From Candidatus Margulisiibacteriota bacterium (lineage in GTDB: Bacteria > Margulisbacteria > WOR-1 > JAKLHX01 > JBAZKV01): 47,905 nt of DNA. The notes under the pieces were generated by a model, which was not told the DNA's origin, searched no databases, and saw nothing but the letters and a program-made list of their open reading frames with translations. Each line of letters opens with the position of its first letter. Within the stretch, counting starts at the first letter, position 1. A program made the position numbers and the translations under genes. The stretch is taken from NCBI GenBank assembly GCA_041650635.1, contig JBAZKV010000013.1:1-47905 (forward strand). The letters are read 5' to 3'. This document shows, piece after piece, positions 17,769-25,356 of this stretch.

Positions 17769-19418
17769 TTACATCATATCCCCGTAGCCGCCGCCCGGCA
17801 TTCCTGCAGGCATTGCGGGAGCCTTTTCCTTTTCGGGGATCTCGGCTACCAGCGCCTCGGTCGTCAGCAGCATGGCCGCAATGCTTGCGGCGTTCTGCAG
17901 TGCCGACCTGGTCACCTTTAGCGGGTCCACTATCCCGGCCTTGAACATGTCGGTGAACTCATAGGTTTGGGCGTTAAAGCCGATGTTCTCGTTCTTTTCC
18001 GCCTTTATCTTTTCAACGATCACGGAGCCTTCCTGTCCGGCATTGTTGACAATCTGTCTTAGAGGCTCTTCAAGAGCCTTCTTTACTATCGAGACGCCGA
18101 TCTTCTCGTCGCCGGAAGATTTCTTTTCCAGCTCGGAAACGCTTGAGATGGCATGGACCAGGGAACAGCCGCCTCCTGCGATTATGCCTTCTTCGACCGC
18201 AGCCCTTGTGGCCGAAAGCGCGTCCTCTATCCTGTGCTTCTTCTCTTTAAGTTCGGTTTCTGTAGGAGCGCCTGCCTTTACTACGGCAACGCCTCCTGAG
18301 AGTTTGGCCAGCCTTTCCTGCAGCTTTTCCTTGTCATAGGAGGAATCGCTCATCTCGATCTCTTTCTTGATCTGGCCGATCCTTTCCTTGACAGCGGTTT
18401 TTCTGCCCCCGTCCTCGGTGATTATCGTTGTCTTTTCCTTTTCAACGATGACCTTTTTGGCCTTGCCGAACATGGACTCATTTACATTCTCGAGAGTTGC
18501 GCCCTTGTCTTCCGAAAGGACCTCTCCTCCTGTAAGTATGGCTATGTCCTCGAGCATGGCTTTTCTTCTGTCTCCAAAGCCGGGAGCCTTTACCGCCACG
18601 CAGTTAAGAGTGCCCCTCAGTTTGTTGACGACTATTGTCGCCAGCGCTTCTCCCTCGATCTCATCTGCGAGGATAAGAAGAGGCTTGCTTGCCTGCACCA
18701 CTTTTTCAAGGGTGGGCAGCAGGTCTTTGATGGCGCTGATCTTTTTGTCCGTAATAAGGATGTAGGCGTCCTCTATCACGCTCTCCATGCGGTCGCGGTC
18801 GGTAACCATGTAGGGAGAAGCATATCCTTTGTCAAACTGCATGCCTTCGACCACTTCAAGCGTGGTCTCGATACCTTTGCTCTCCTCAACCGTGATAACA
18901 CCGTCCTTGCCAACTTTTTCCATGGCATCGGCAATAAGGTTCCCTATTTCGGAATCGTTATTTGCCGAGATCGCGGCGACCTGGGCTATTGCCTCTTTGG
19001 TCTCCACCGGCCTGCTGAGCTTTTTCAACTGGCCTACCGCTGTTTCCACCGCTTTCTGAATGCCTCTCTTTATGGCCATGGCGTTGGCGCCCGACACAAC
19101 ATTCTTTAGCCCTGCCAAAAAGATCGCCTGTCCCAGTACTGTTGCAGTTGTTGTTCCGTCGCCTGCTATGTCATTGGTTTTGCTGGCGACTTCCTTTAGG
19201 AGCTGCGCCCCCATGTTCTCGAAGGGGTCCTCAAGGTCAATCTCCTTTGCGATGGTCACCCCGTCATTTGTTATGGTCGGGGATCCCCACTTTTTCTCAA
19301 GCACCACATTCTTGCCCCTTGGCCCCAGCGTGGCCTTTACCGCATTGGCGACCTTGCTGACGCCCTTTTCCAACGCTCTCCAGGCGTCGTCATTAAAAAC
19401 TATTTGTTTTGCAGCCAT
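17769..19418 (-). CDS. groL: Chaperonin GroEL (Hsp60)
   Basis: 549 residues, full length, ending in the usual GGMPGGGYGDMM tail. It forms the double-ring folding chamber with GroES and ATP. The nucleotide-binding motif GDGTTTATVL (about 85-95), VAKNVVLEKKWGSPTITNDG-type N-terminal block and ATRAAVEEGIIAGGGCSL (about 400) are intact. It follows groES after 18 bases, with a good ribosome-binding site (AAAGGAGG) in between. Regulation is by the CIRCE operator before groES. Confidence 0.98.
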   Translation of the reverse strand: MAAKQIVFNDDAWRALEKGVSKVANAVKATLGPRGKNVVLEKKWGSPTITNDGVTIAKEIDLEDPFENMGAQLLKEVASKTNDIAGDGTTTATVLGQAIFLAGLKNVVSGANAMAIKRGIQKAVETAVGQLKKLSRPVETKEAIAQVAAISANNDSEIGNLIADAMEKVGKDGVITVEESKGIETTLEVVEGMQFDKGYASPYMVTDRDRMESVIEDAYILITDKKISAIKDLLPTLEKVVQASKPLLILADEIEGEALATIVVNKLRGTLNCVAVKAPGFGDRRKAMLEDIAILTGGEVLSEDKGATLENVNESMFGKAKKVIVEKEKTTIITEDGGRKTAVKERIGQIKKEIEMSDSSYDKEKLQERLAKLSGGVAVVKAGAPTETELKEKKHRIEDALSATRAAVEEGIIAGGGCSLVHAISSVSELEKKSSGDEKIGVSIVKKALEEPLRQIVNNAGQEGSVIVEKIKAEKNENIGFNAQTYEFTDMFKAGIVDPLKVTRSALQNAASIAAMLLTTEALVAEIPEKEKAPAMPAGMPGGGYGDMM

Positions 19419-19436
19419 CTTTTTCGCCTCCTTTTC

Positions 19437-19730
19437 TTAGTTCTTTACAGCCAGGATATCGCGCTCCTGGAGTATGATGAACTCTTCGCCGTCTAATTTG
19501 ATCTCTGTCCCGCCGTACTTAGCATAGATGACCTTGTCGCCTATCTTAAGCTCCAGCGGCACCTTCTGGCCGTTGTCGAGCACTCTGCCGGAACCCACCG
19601 CGATAACCGTGCCTATCTGCGGTTTTTCCTTGGCAGTGTCGGGAAGCACTATCCCGCTCTGGGTTCTTTCTTCCCCCGGCTCCTGCTTTACCACGACCCT
19701 GTCCCCCAGCGGCTTTATGTTCTTTGCCAT
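19437..19730 (-). CDS. groS: Co-chaperonin GroES (Hsp10)
   Basis: 97 residues. The heptameric lid of GroEL. PLGDRVVVKQ at the N-terminus, the mobile loop EERTQSGIVLPDTAKEKPQ (about 18-36) and GDKVIYAKYGGTEIKLDGEEFIILQERDILA are typical. The ribosome-binding site is AAAGGAGGG. The promoter carries a CIRCE operator, so the operon should be repressed by HrcA and induced by heat. Confidence 0.98.
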   Translation of the reverse strand: MAKNIKPLGDRVVVKQEPGEERTQSGIVLPDTAKEKPQIGTVIAVGSGRVLDNGQKVPLELKIGDKVIYAKYGGTEIKLDGEEFIILQERDILAVKN

Positions 19731-19764
19731 ACAAGCCCTCCTTTCATTTTGTATTTCAAGACAA

Positions 19765-19793
19765 ATTATAACAGTGCGTTAGCACTCTGTCAA
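19765..19793 (-). promoter_or_regulatory. Sigma-70 promoter of groES-groEL
   Basis: Minus strand TTGACA (19793-19788), exactly 17 bases, TATAAT (19770-19765): both hexamers match the consensus perfectly. The -35 hexamer lies in the spacer of the CIRCE element. Confidence 0.9.
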
Positions 19794-19805
19794 GTGGAGT
19801 GCTAA
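19779..19805. promoter_or_regulatory. CIRCE operator (HrcA binding site)
   Basis: TTAGCACTC, nine bases, GAGTGCTAA: a perfect copy of the CIRCE inverted repeat. It overlaps the -35 box of groES, which explains how HrcA would block initiation. Confidence 0.95.
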
Positions 19806-19830
19806 CGTGTTACTGATCGTTCCATCCTAC

Positions 19831-20043
19831 CCGAACCTAAAGGTTCGGCTCCGGTACATAAGACCCGAACATGAATGTTCGGCTTCGGTTTTGCTTTTCC
19901 ATGGAGCCGACCTGCCCGCCATCCCGCCGAGCCGGGAAGGCTTGGCAGGCGGGCGCTTTAGCGTCGGGTCGCCTGCATCTACCCGAACCTAAAGGTTCGG
20001 CTCCGGTTTTGCTTTCCCATGGAGCCGACCTTTTAAGGTCGGG
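19831..20043. repeat. Cluster of palindromic hairpins (family R1), with a nested insert
   Basis: The gap between groES and the ROK gene is filled with repeats. Hairpins are CCGAACCTAAAGGTTCGG (19831 and 19983), CCGAACATGAATGTTCGG (19865) and CCGACCTTTTAAGGTCGG (near 20026), linked by a CTCCGGTTTTGCTTTCC-like spacer and GGAGCC. A fifth hairpin (GAC...GCTTTAGCGTCGGG, about 19908-19968) is split by a GC-rich element with stems GCCCGCC/GGCGGGC. I see no gene here. Confidence 0.8.
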
Positions 20044-20077
20044 TATCTGCTCATCACCCCTCGCAATGTCTTTCCGG

Positions 20078-20106
20078 GAATTTCTATGTATTTCTATTGT
20101 ATTTCC
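20078..20106. repeat. Short A/T repeat (family R4), copy 1
   Basis: GAATTTCTATGTATTTC followed by TATTGTATTTC. It is nearly repeated at 38340, and in both places it lies just after an R1 hairpin. Confidence 0.5.
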
Positions 20107-20112
20107 TTTATA

Positions 20113-20121
20113 TGTTATACT
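20113..20121 (+). promoter_or_regulatory. Extended -10 box of the ROK-hisH-hisA operon, leaderless arrangement
   Basis: TGTTATACT, with the hexamer TATACT ending 7 bases before ATG 20129. There is no Shine-Dalgarno. The predicted start is the A of the ATG or the base before it. Confidence 0.55.
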
Positions 20122-20128
20122 TCTAATA

Positions 20129-21007
20129 ATGAAAAAGTATGTTATTGGGGTCGATCTCGGCGGCACAAAGATATCGACAGCGGTTGCTCTCCCTGGCGGG
20201 AAAATGCTTTATGAAAAGACGATCCCGACCATGGCCGGCCAGGGACCGAAAAAGGTTATAGCAAGGATAAAAGCCTCGATAATAGAAGCGGCCCAAAAAG
20301 CCTCTATAAAGATGAAAGATGTGTCCGCTATAGGGATAGGTGTGCCGGGACCTATAATCCCCAACAAGGGCATTGTAAAGAACCCTCCCAATCTTAAAGG
20401 CTGGAAAAGGGTCCCTTTGAGGCACATCCTCTCCGGGGCTTTTTCAAAAAAAGTGTTCCTCGAAAATGACGCCAACTGCGCTGCTCTGGCCGAATTAAAG
20501 TTCGGCGCCGGAAAAAAATTCAGGAACTTTGTTTATGTCACCGTCAGCACAGGCATAGGCGGAGGGATAATATTAGACAAAAAATTGTTCTCAGGCTCTA
20601 CCGGCACCGCGGGAGAAGTGGGGCATATGACGCTGGAACTTGACGGACCGCGCTGCCCGTGCGGAAAAAGGGGCCATTTCGAAGGCCTTGCCTGCGGACC
20701 CTCCTTTGAAAAGAGAACAGGCCGCAACCCAAAGCTTACCGGAAAGCTTGCAGGAAAAGGCAACAGGCAGGCTATAAGGGACATAGAAGAACTCGGAAAA
20801 CTTATAGGCATAGGTTTTTCGAACATTGTTAACATCCTTAACCCGGAAGCCATCATCGTGGGCGGAGGCCTGTCAAATCTGGGGGCTCCTTTTTTTGGCT
20901 CGATAAGAAAGACGGTGGCCTCCCAGGCGCTTGCACCCGTCAAAATACTGCCCGCAAAGTTAAAGAAGAACACCGGGGTTCTCGGAGCAATAGCGCTGTG
21001 CCTATAG
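20129..21007 (+). CDS. ROK-family sugar kinase (glucokinase-like)
   Basis: 292 residues, starting at ATG 20129; the frame is open upstream only through the repeat region. The phosphate loop GVDLGGTKIS is at residues 6-15. ENDANCAALAE (about 112) and VTVSTGIGGGII (about 135) hold the sugar site and catalytic Asp. The ROK zinc motif reads CPCGKRGHFEGLACG (about 175-189): the first two Cys are present but the usual third Cys is His. It probably phosphorylates glucose or an aminosugar with ATP. It is first in an operon with hisH, hisA and an APH-fold kinase; hisH starts inside its last codons. Confidence 0.88.
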   Translation: MKKYVIGVDLGGTKISTAVALPGGKMLYEKTIPTMAGQGPKKVIARIKASIIEAAQKASIKMKDVSAIGIGVPGPIIPNKGIVKNPPNLKGWKRVPLRHILSGAFSKKVFLENDANCAALAELKFGAGKKFRNFVYVTVSTGIGGGIILDKKLFSGSTGTAGEVGHMTLELDGPRCPCGKRGHFEGLACGPSFEKRTGRNPKLTGKLAGKGNRQAIRDIEELGKLIGIGFSNIVNILNPEAIIVGGGLSNLGAPFFGSIRKTVASQALAPVKILPAKLKKNTGVLGAIALCL

Positions 21008-21645
21008 CCGTCATAGATTACGGGTCTGGCAACTTAAGGAGTGTTCAGAAAGCTCTCGAAAGCCTCGGCTTTGAAGCGGTCATCACAGGCGACAGGGCAA
21101 AGATAGCCTCTTCCAGCGGTATCATCCTTCCCGGGGTCGGCGCCTTTGACAGCGCGGTCCTTGAGTTAAGGCAGAAAAAACTCGATTCTGTTATTATCGA
21201 ACAAATAGGCTGTGATAAACCTTTCCTTGGGCTTTGCCTTGGCATGCAGCTCCTGCTGGAGAGCAGCGAAGAAGGAACGCAGAAGGGATTAGGGATCATC
21301 AAAGGGACGGTCAAAAAATTCTCTTTTGCAGGCTTGACCCTTGACCCTATGACCCCTATTAAGGTCCCCCAAATGGGATGGAATAACATTAAATTTGCAA
21401 AACACTCCTCCCCCATCATGAAAGGCGTTGCGGACGGCGCCATGATGTATTTTGTCCACTCCTATTACTGCGAGCCTGTGGAAAAAGCTGCGGTGCTTGC
21501 CACCACCGACTACGGCATTACTTTTGCATCTGCTATTGAAAAAGAGAACCTTTACGCCTTTCAGTTCCATCCGGAAAAAAGTTCTAAAGACGGACTAAAA
21601 CTGCTTAAGAACTTTGGAGAATTATGCAAAAAGACTTCACGATAA
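20998..21645 (+). CDS. hisH: Imidazole glycerol phosphate synthase glutaminase subunit HisH
   Basis: 215 residues, against about 200 in relatives. It releases ammonia from glutamine for HisF in histidine synthesis. Class I amidotransferase triad: Cys in LGLCLGMQLL (about 80), His and Glu in FHPEKSS (about 190). PGVGAFDSAV and the oxyanion PQMGWN are present. The start is GTG 20998, overlapping the ROK gene by 10 bases. Oddity: residues about 113-121 (LTLDPMTPI) are encoded by tandem TTGACCC units inserted just before the conserved KVPQMGWN. hisF is not adjacent. Confidence 0.93.
   Translation: MPIAVIDYGSGNLRSVQKALESLGFEAVITGDRAKIASSSGIILPGVGAFDSAVLELRQKKLDSVIIEQIGCDKPFLGLCLGMQLLLESSEEGTQKGLGIIKGTVKKFSFAGLTLDPMTPIKVPQMGWNNIKFAKHSSPIMKGVADGAMMYFVHSYYCEPVEKAAVLATTDYGITFASAIEKENLYAFQFHPEKSSKDGLKLLKNFGELCKKTSR
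21333..21358. repeat. TTGACCC tandem repeat inside hisH
   Basis: Three degenerate units (TTGACCC, TTGACCC, ATGACCC) read in frame at a loop before the conserved PQMGWN. They account for part of the extra length over typical HisH. Confidence 0.55.
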
Positions 21646-22331
21646 TCCCGGCTGTCGACATCCTTGACGGAAAATGCGTCCGGCTCGAAAAGGGGGACTT
21701 TTCCAAAGTAACCGTCTATTCTGACGAGCCTGTCAAGATGGCTCAAAAATGGCAGGACAAAGGATACAAATGGCTTCATGTTGTAGACCTTGACGGCGCA
21801 AAGACAGGGACACAGAAGAACCTTTTGATAGTAAAGGAGATCGCAAAAAAGATCTCTATCCCCATCGAGGTGAGCGGAGGATTGCGCAGCCTTGACAGGA
21901 TAAAAGAACTATTTGACTGCGGAGTATCGCGGGTCATACTGGGCACCGTGGCATTTGAGAACCTCAGCCTGATAAAGACCATCTGCGACGCCTACGGCGA
22001 CAAAGTGGCCATAGGAATAGATGCCAGAAAGGACATAGTCCTCAAAAAAGGCTGGCTTGAAAAGACCTCCCTCAAAGCTATTGACATAGCTAGACGGTTG
22101 GTGGATATAGGGGTAAAAAGGTTTGTTTATACGGACATCTCAAGGGACGGGATGATGAGCGGGCCGAATTATTCGGCCATAAAAAAGTTCGCGTCCTCGG
22201 TAACGGTGCCGGTGACCGCCTCCGGCGGTGTTACCACGGACCAGGACATAGAAAAACTTGCCAAGATAAAGAATGTGGATTCCTGCATTGTCGGAAGAGC
22301 CGTCTACGAAGGGAGGGTAACCCTTGTTTGA
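21624..22331 (+). CDS. hisA: Phosphoribosylformimino-AICAR phosphate isomerase HisA
   Basis: 235 residues, a TIM barrel. It isomerises ProFAR to PRFAR, the substrate of HisFH. IIPAVDILDGKCVRLEKGDF holds the first catalytic Asp; VVDLDGA, EVSGGLR, GIDARK, YTDISRDGMMSGPN and VTASGGV are the phosphate-binding and catalytic loops (second Asp in TDISRDG). It overlaps hisH by 22 bases and the next gene by 8. Confidence 0.95.
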   Translation: MQKDFTIIPAVDILDGKCVRLEKGDFSKVTVYSDEPVKMAQKWQDKGYKWLHVVDLDGAKTGTQKNLLIVKEIAKKISIPIEVSGGLRSLDRIKELFDCGVSRVILGTVAFENLSLIKTICDAYGDKVAIGIDARKDIVLKKGWLEKTSLKAIDIARRLVDIGVKRFVYTDISRDGMMSGPNYSAIKKFASSVTVPVTASGGVTTDQDIEKLAKIKNVDSCIVGRAVYEGRVTLV

Positions 22332-23388
22332 GATCTACAAAAGGCCGCAGTATCCGGAACTCATCAAACACATAATGATGAACTGGGCGGCACTGGGCCT
22401 TCCCGAAACGGACCTGACCAAGCTCACCTGCAAAATAGCCGCGGCCAGAAAATCGGGTTTTAACTCTCTTATGACCTTTATCATGAGCGCCGGAGGAAAG
22501 CCTCTTGTTGTTATCAAATGTCCCAGGTACGGCGAAAGCAAACCAGCCGCGGATTCGCTGAAGACCGAAGCAAAAGTCCTCAAAGCTCTATCAGCTACCT
22601 CCTTAAAAGATTCCGCCCCTCCCCTTTACTTGTTTGAGAGCATCAACGGACTTGCTGTCCTTGTCACCGGAGGAGTTGCCGGAGGGCCTTTTAACGAACT
22701 GCTTGACAGGGAAAATGACTCCGAAAAGCTGGACAGTCTTCTTTCACTTGGAATAAGACCGGCTTTTGAGCTTGCAGGTATAAAGGACGGCCGGTCTGTT
22801 GAGGTTGATGATACTTTTATTGAGGAACACATCAGAAAGCCGCTTGCTGCCGTTTGCGAATACTTTCCACAGCATATTGAGATGATAGAGGGCACCTGCA
22901 GTAAAGTTCTTGCTTTGTGCCCCAAAAGCGCTCTGCACCTCAAAGAATGCTTTGTGCACAACGATTTCAACCCGTGGAACCTGCTGGGCTCAGATAAAGA
23001 CAGCGTCTGCGTCATAGACTGGGAGGATGCTGTTTATGACGGACTGCCGCTGATGGACTTTTTCAACTACTATATCGTGGCCCACAGGATACTGTTCATG
23101 GGGGAGACGCCCTATTCAAGGTCAAGGACAGCGGAACAAAAGACGAAAAGGGCGCAGGTCCTTCTTGAGAACTACAAAAAGAACCTGGGACTATACTGCA
23201 AGGCCTCAAACATACCTCCGGAACTGGAGGACCTCCTGTTCCTTGTGTTTGCGGCAGAGATCTCAGCGTTCTTTGTTAATGAAAAAAGAAAGTCCATCTC
23301 CTACGCGGAATCCTGGGTGAGCATCCTGCTGAACCTAAAGGCCTCGAATTGTTTTGAGAGCTATATCAGGAAAATGTCAGGGCTCTAA
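22324..23388 (+). CDS. APH-fold small-molecule kinase of unknown substrate
   Basis: 354 residues with a TTG start at 22324, preceded by GGGAGGG; it overlaps hisA by 8 bases. The aminoglycoside-phosphotransferase/choline-kinase fold shows in VVIKCPR (Lys about 60), the catalytic loop CFVHNDFNPWNLLG (about 216-229, HxDxxxxN) and VIDWEDAVYDGLPLMDFFNYY (metal-binding Asp about 238). Related proteins phosphorylate sugars, choline or nucleosides; resistance to a drug is only one option. Neighbouring ROK and his genes suggest a metabolic role. It ends 12 bases inside the convergent gene. Confidence 0.75.
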   Translation: MFEIYKRPQYPELIKHIMMNWAALGLPETDLTKLTCKIAAARKSGFNSLMTFIMSAGGKPLVVIKCPRYGESKPAADSLKTEAKVLKALSATSLKDSAPPLYLFESINGLAVLVTGGVAGGPFNELLDRENDSEKLDSLLSLGIRPAFELAGIKDGRSVEVDDTFIEEHIRKPLAAVCEYFPQHIEMIEGTCSKVLALCPKSALHLKECFVHNDFNPWNLLGSDKDSVCVIDWEDAVYDGLPLMDFFNYYIVAHRILFMGETPYSRSRTAEQKTKRAQVLLENYKKNLGLYCKASNIPPELEDLLFLVFAAEISAFFVNEKRKSISYAESWVSILLNLKASNCFESYIRKMSGL

Positions 23389-23760
23389 AGAGAACACATA
23401 TACCCCTTGAGGAAAAGACCTCAGAAACCCTTCCGTTTTGAGACCTTCTATCTTTGAAGAAACAAAAAGATACACTTTTTTCATGTTGAGCTGACAAAAC
23501 GCGTGATCTGCCGCCAGTTTGACGAACTCCGGAGACCTTTCGGATGCAAGCAGCACAAGATGCTTGTTCTTGTAATCTATTGAAGAGAAAGAGAACGCTC
23601 CTTTGTTTTTCCCGGAGTGCTCATCATAGACCACATAGAAGAGCGGCCTTTCAAAAAGCGGTTTTGGCCTTGCAAGGGATCCAAATAGGTCCTTTTCATT
23701 GCATCCAAGCGCCTTGGAGCAGAAGGCTATGTCCTGCGTTTTAATGTGCCTTATCTTCAT
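23377..23760 (-). CDS. Small GNAT-like acetyltransferase
   Basis: 127 residues. The order of strands and helices (MKIRHIKTQDIAFCSKALG, then YVVYDEHSGKNKGAFSFSSID, then LAADHAFCQLNMKKVYLFVSS) looks like a compact GNAT fold, but the acetyl-CoA loop Q/R-x-x-G-x-G/A is not clear. It starts with an ATGA overlap on the next GNAT gene upstream, as the third member of a three-gene set. Its substrate is unknown. Confidence 0.55.
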   Translation of the reverse strand: MKIRHIKTQDIAFCSKALGCNEKDLFGSLARPKPLFERPLFYVVYDEHSGKNKGAFSFSSIDYKNKHLVLLASERSPEFVKLAADHAFCQLNMKKVYLFVSSKIEGLKTEGFLRSFPQGVYVFSLEP

Positions 23761-24344
23761 TGCACCCCCAGCCCTGCCAGTTTCTTTAGAAGCTGCGCTT
23801 TTTGCAGATAATCCTTTCTGAGAATGGAAAAAACATGGGAATCATGATAGGCTCCGGCCCTGAACACATGCTGCCGCAAGGTCCCTTCCTGCTCTATTCC
23901 GAAGGGAGCGCACTTTTTATAAAGCCCTAAAGAAGCTTTGTTAAAATCATGGACATTGCCGCAAAGCTTGTTCATGTTAAGTTCTTTGAACACTAGGTCA
24001 AGCGTCAGACAAATGACCTCTATGGAAGCCCCCTTTGCCCTGTACCCTTCTTCCGCAATGGCCATATCGTTCATGAGGCTGCCGTTCTTCCAGTCTATAG
24101 AATGCAGATTAAGAAAGCCTATCGGGACCCCCGAGCGGGTCTCTATCATATACAGGAGCGCTGTCGGAAAGGAGTTTGCCTGTTGTTTTATGATTGAGCG
24201 CAGATAGACGGTCTGCTCGTTCTTTGAGTTGAGGACCGAGCCGTAAAGAAGCCGGCACAGCTCAGGGTCAAGGGTCCAGGGTATCAGGATCTCGATGTCC
24301 GCTTCGCAGGCGGGGCGCAGCCCCGCAAGACGGCCTTTTATCAT
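23757..24344 (-). CDS. GNAT acetyltransferase, RimJ/RimL type
   Basis: 195 residues. GLRPACEADIEILIPWTLDPELCRLLYG at the N-terminus, IGFLNLHSIDWKNGSLMNDMAIAEEGYRAKGASIEVICLTLDLVFKELNMNKLCGNVHDFNKASLGLYKKCAPF follows the RimJ/RimL/SpeG pattern (yRgkGxxxE.......F..l......v...N..S...y.k.GF). It transfers an acetyl group to an amine; the target is unknown. It overlaps its neighbours by 4 bases on each side. Confidence 0.85.
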   Translation of the reverse strand: MIKGRLAGLRPACEADIEILIPWTLDPELCRLLYGSVLNSKNEQTVYLRSIIKQQANSFPTALLYMIETRSGVPIGFLNLHSIDWKNGSLMNDMAIAEEGYRAKGASIEVICLTLDLVFKELNMNKLCGNVHDFNKASLGLYKKCAPFGIEQEGTLRQHVFRAGAYHDSHVFSILRKDYLQKAQLLKKLAGLGVQ

Positions 24345-24847
24345 TTTTTATATTCGTCCTTGAGCAGGCCAAGGACCGCTACATCGCAGTAAGAGCCGTT
24401 AACATAAAGATGTTGTCTCAGCACTGCTTCCTGGACAAATCCGAGCTTCTCGAAGATATTCAAGGATGCTTTATCAGAGTCTATTATATGCGTATATACC
24501 CTGTGCATGTTCTTTTCGTCAAAGAGCTGCTGCAGCATCAACTGCAGGGCCTCAATGATCGGATCATCCAAGGAGCCTTCCTTTTTGTCAAGATACAGCG
24601 CGATATTGCGGTCCTGGTCTTTTTCGTTATCGGTCACCATCAGGGCGATCAGAGCTGAACTCTTGTCCCTTACAAGATAACTTTTTGAGGTTGTGCGTTT
24701 AAAAAGGTCCTCGGCGGTAAGCGCGGGGTGGGTCAGCGCCAGGCCCAGATAAGGGCTTTGATACGCCCTGTCTTTTCTCCAGTCCTCGATCTCGGGCGCG
24801 TCTTTGGACTCAACCGGCACTACAGAACAGAGCTTTCCCTTTAACAT
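24341..24847 (-). CDS. GNAT acetyltransferase, RimJ/RimL type
   Basis: 168 residues. The pattern is DAPEIEDWRKDRAYQSPYLGL, ALIALMVTDNEKDQDRNIALYLDKK, DDPIIEALQLMLQQLFDEKNMHRVYTHIIDSDKASLNIFEKLGFVQEAVLRQHLYVNGSYCDVAVLGLLKDEY; the end is close to SpeG and ribosomal-protein acetyltransferases. It is the first of three overlapping GNAT genes. There is no Shine-Dalgarno, and an extended -10 lies 8 bases before the ATG, predicting a leaderless message. Confidence 0.85.
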   Translation of the reverse strand: MLKGKLCSVVPVESKDAPEIEDWRKDRAYQSPYLGLALTHPALTAEDLFKRTTSKSYLVRDKSSALIALMVTDNEKDQDRNIALYLDKKEGSLDDPIIEALQLMLQQLFDEKNMHRVYTHIIDSDKASLNIFEKLGFVQEAVLRQHLYVNGSYCDVAVLGLLKDEYKK

Positions 24848-24855
24848 TTGGAATA

Positions 24856-24864
24856 ATTATATCA
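24856..24864 (-). promoter_or_regulatory. Extended -10 box of the GNAT operon, leaderless arrangement
   Basis: Minus strand TGATATAAT, ending 8 bases before ATG 24847, without a ribosome-binding site in the gap. Confidence 0.55.
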
Positions 24865-24883
24865 CGGAAGGGGCCGGGTGGCC

Positions 24884-25345
24884 TTAAACTATGAGCTTAT
24901 TATAGGTGTCGGTATCAGGAGCCTGACTTGCCTTTTGTACCGAAGCCGTGTTCTGAAGGTTTATTCCTGCTTTTCCTAAAACACTTTCCATTGCCGCAGC
25001 CACTCCGTTGAGGTCGGCATCCTTGGGAAGGGACCCAAGAGCTTCGACAAGCCGGTTCCTTATGCCTGGATCTGCGGCAGAGGCCTTAAGAGCGGTCTGG
25101 AGCCTCGCCATGGTTTCAATAGATGTTTTGCTGGGAGTAAGGTCCATAGAAGGCGTCTCTATCGTCAGAAGCCCATGGTCAAGCATCTTGCCAACAATAT
25201 TGTTGATCTCTTTAAGCGCTCCTTCGACATCCTTATCCCCCAGGAAGTTGATCAGTTCTTTTGCCCTGCCCCTAATTGCCTCCGCTGCCGCCTCAGGGGT
25301 CCCTAAGTCGTCCTTTTTGTTGCCGCTTATCCCGTATATTGTCAT
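24884..25345 (-). CDS. Unrecognised helical protein, 153 aa, with N-terminal IYGIS
   Basis: The start is MTIYGISGNKKDDLG with AAAGGAG before it. No signal peptide or membrane segment. The rest is mostly helical and Ala/Leu-rich, with a Thr/Asn/Ser-rich tail. The opening IYGIS matches IYGVS in the 125-aa protein at 31423, the first gene of the large operon that this gene closes. This suggests a shared N-terminal recognition signal. It follows the 439-aa gene after 11 bases. I do not recognise the family; an export substrate is an inference from context only. Confidence 0.8.
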   Translation of the reverse strand: MTIYGISGNKKDDLGTPEAAAEAIRGRAKELINFLGDKDVEGALKEINNIVGKMLDHGLLTIETPSMDLTPSKTSIETMARLQTALKASAADPGIRNRLVEALGSLPKDADLNGVAAAMESVLGKAGINLQNTASVQKASQAPDTDTYNKLIV

Positions 25346-25356
25346 ATCCTTCTCCT

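Noticed and set aside
19837..20166. Minus-strand open frame of 109 codons upstream of groES
   Set aside because: It is composed of R1/R4 repeats and antisense to the start of the ROK gene.
22324..23388. Aminoglycoside resistance gene
   Set aside because: The fold is right but the context is metabolic and no subclass-specific resistance motif is visible.
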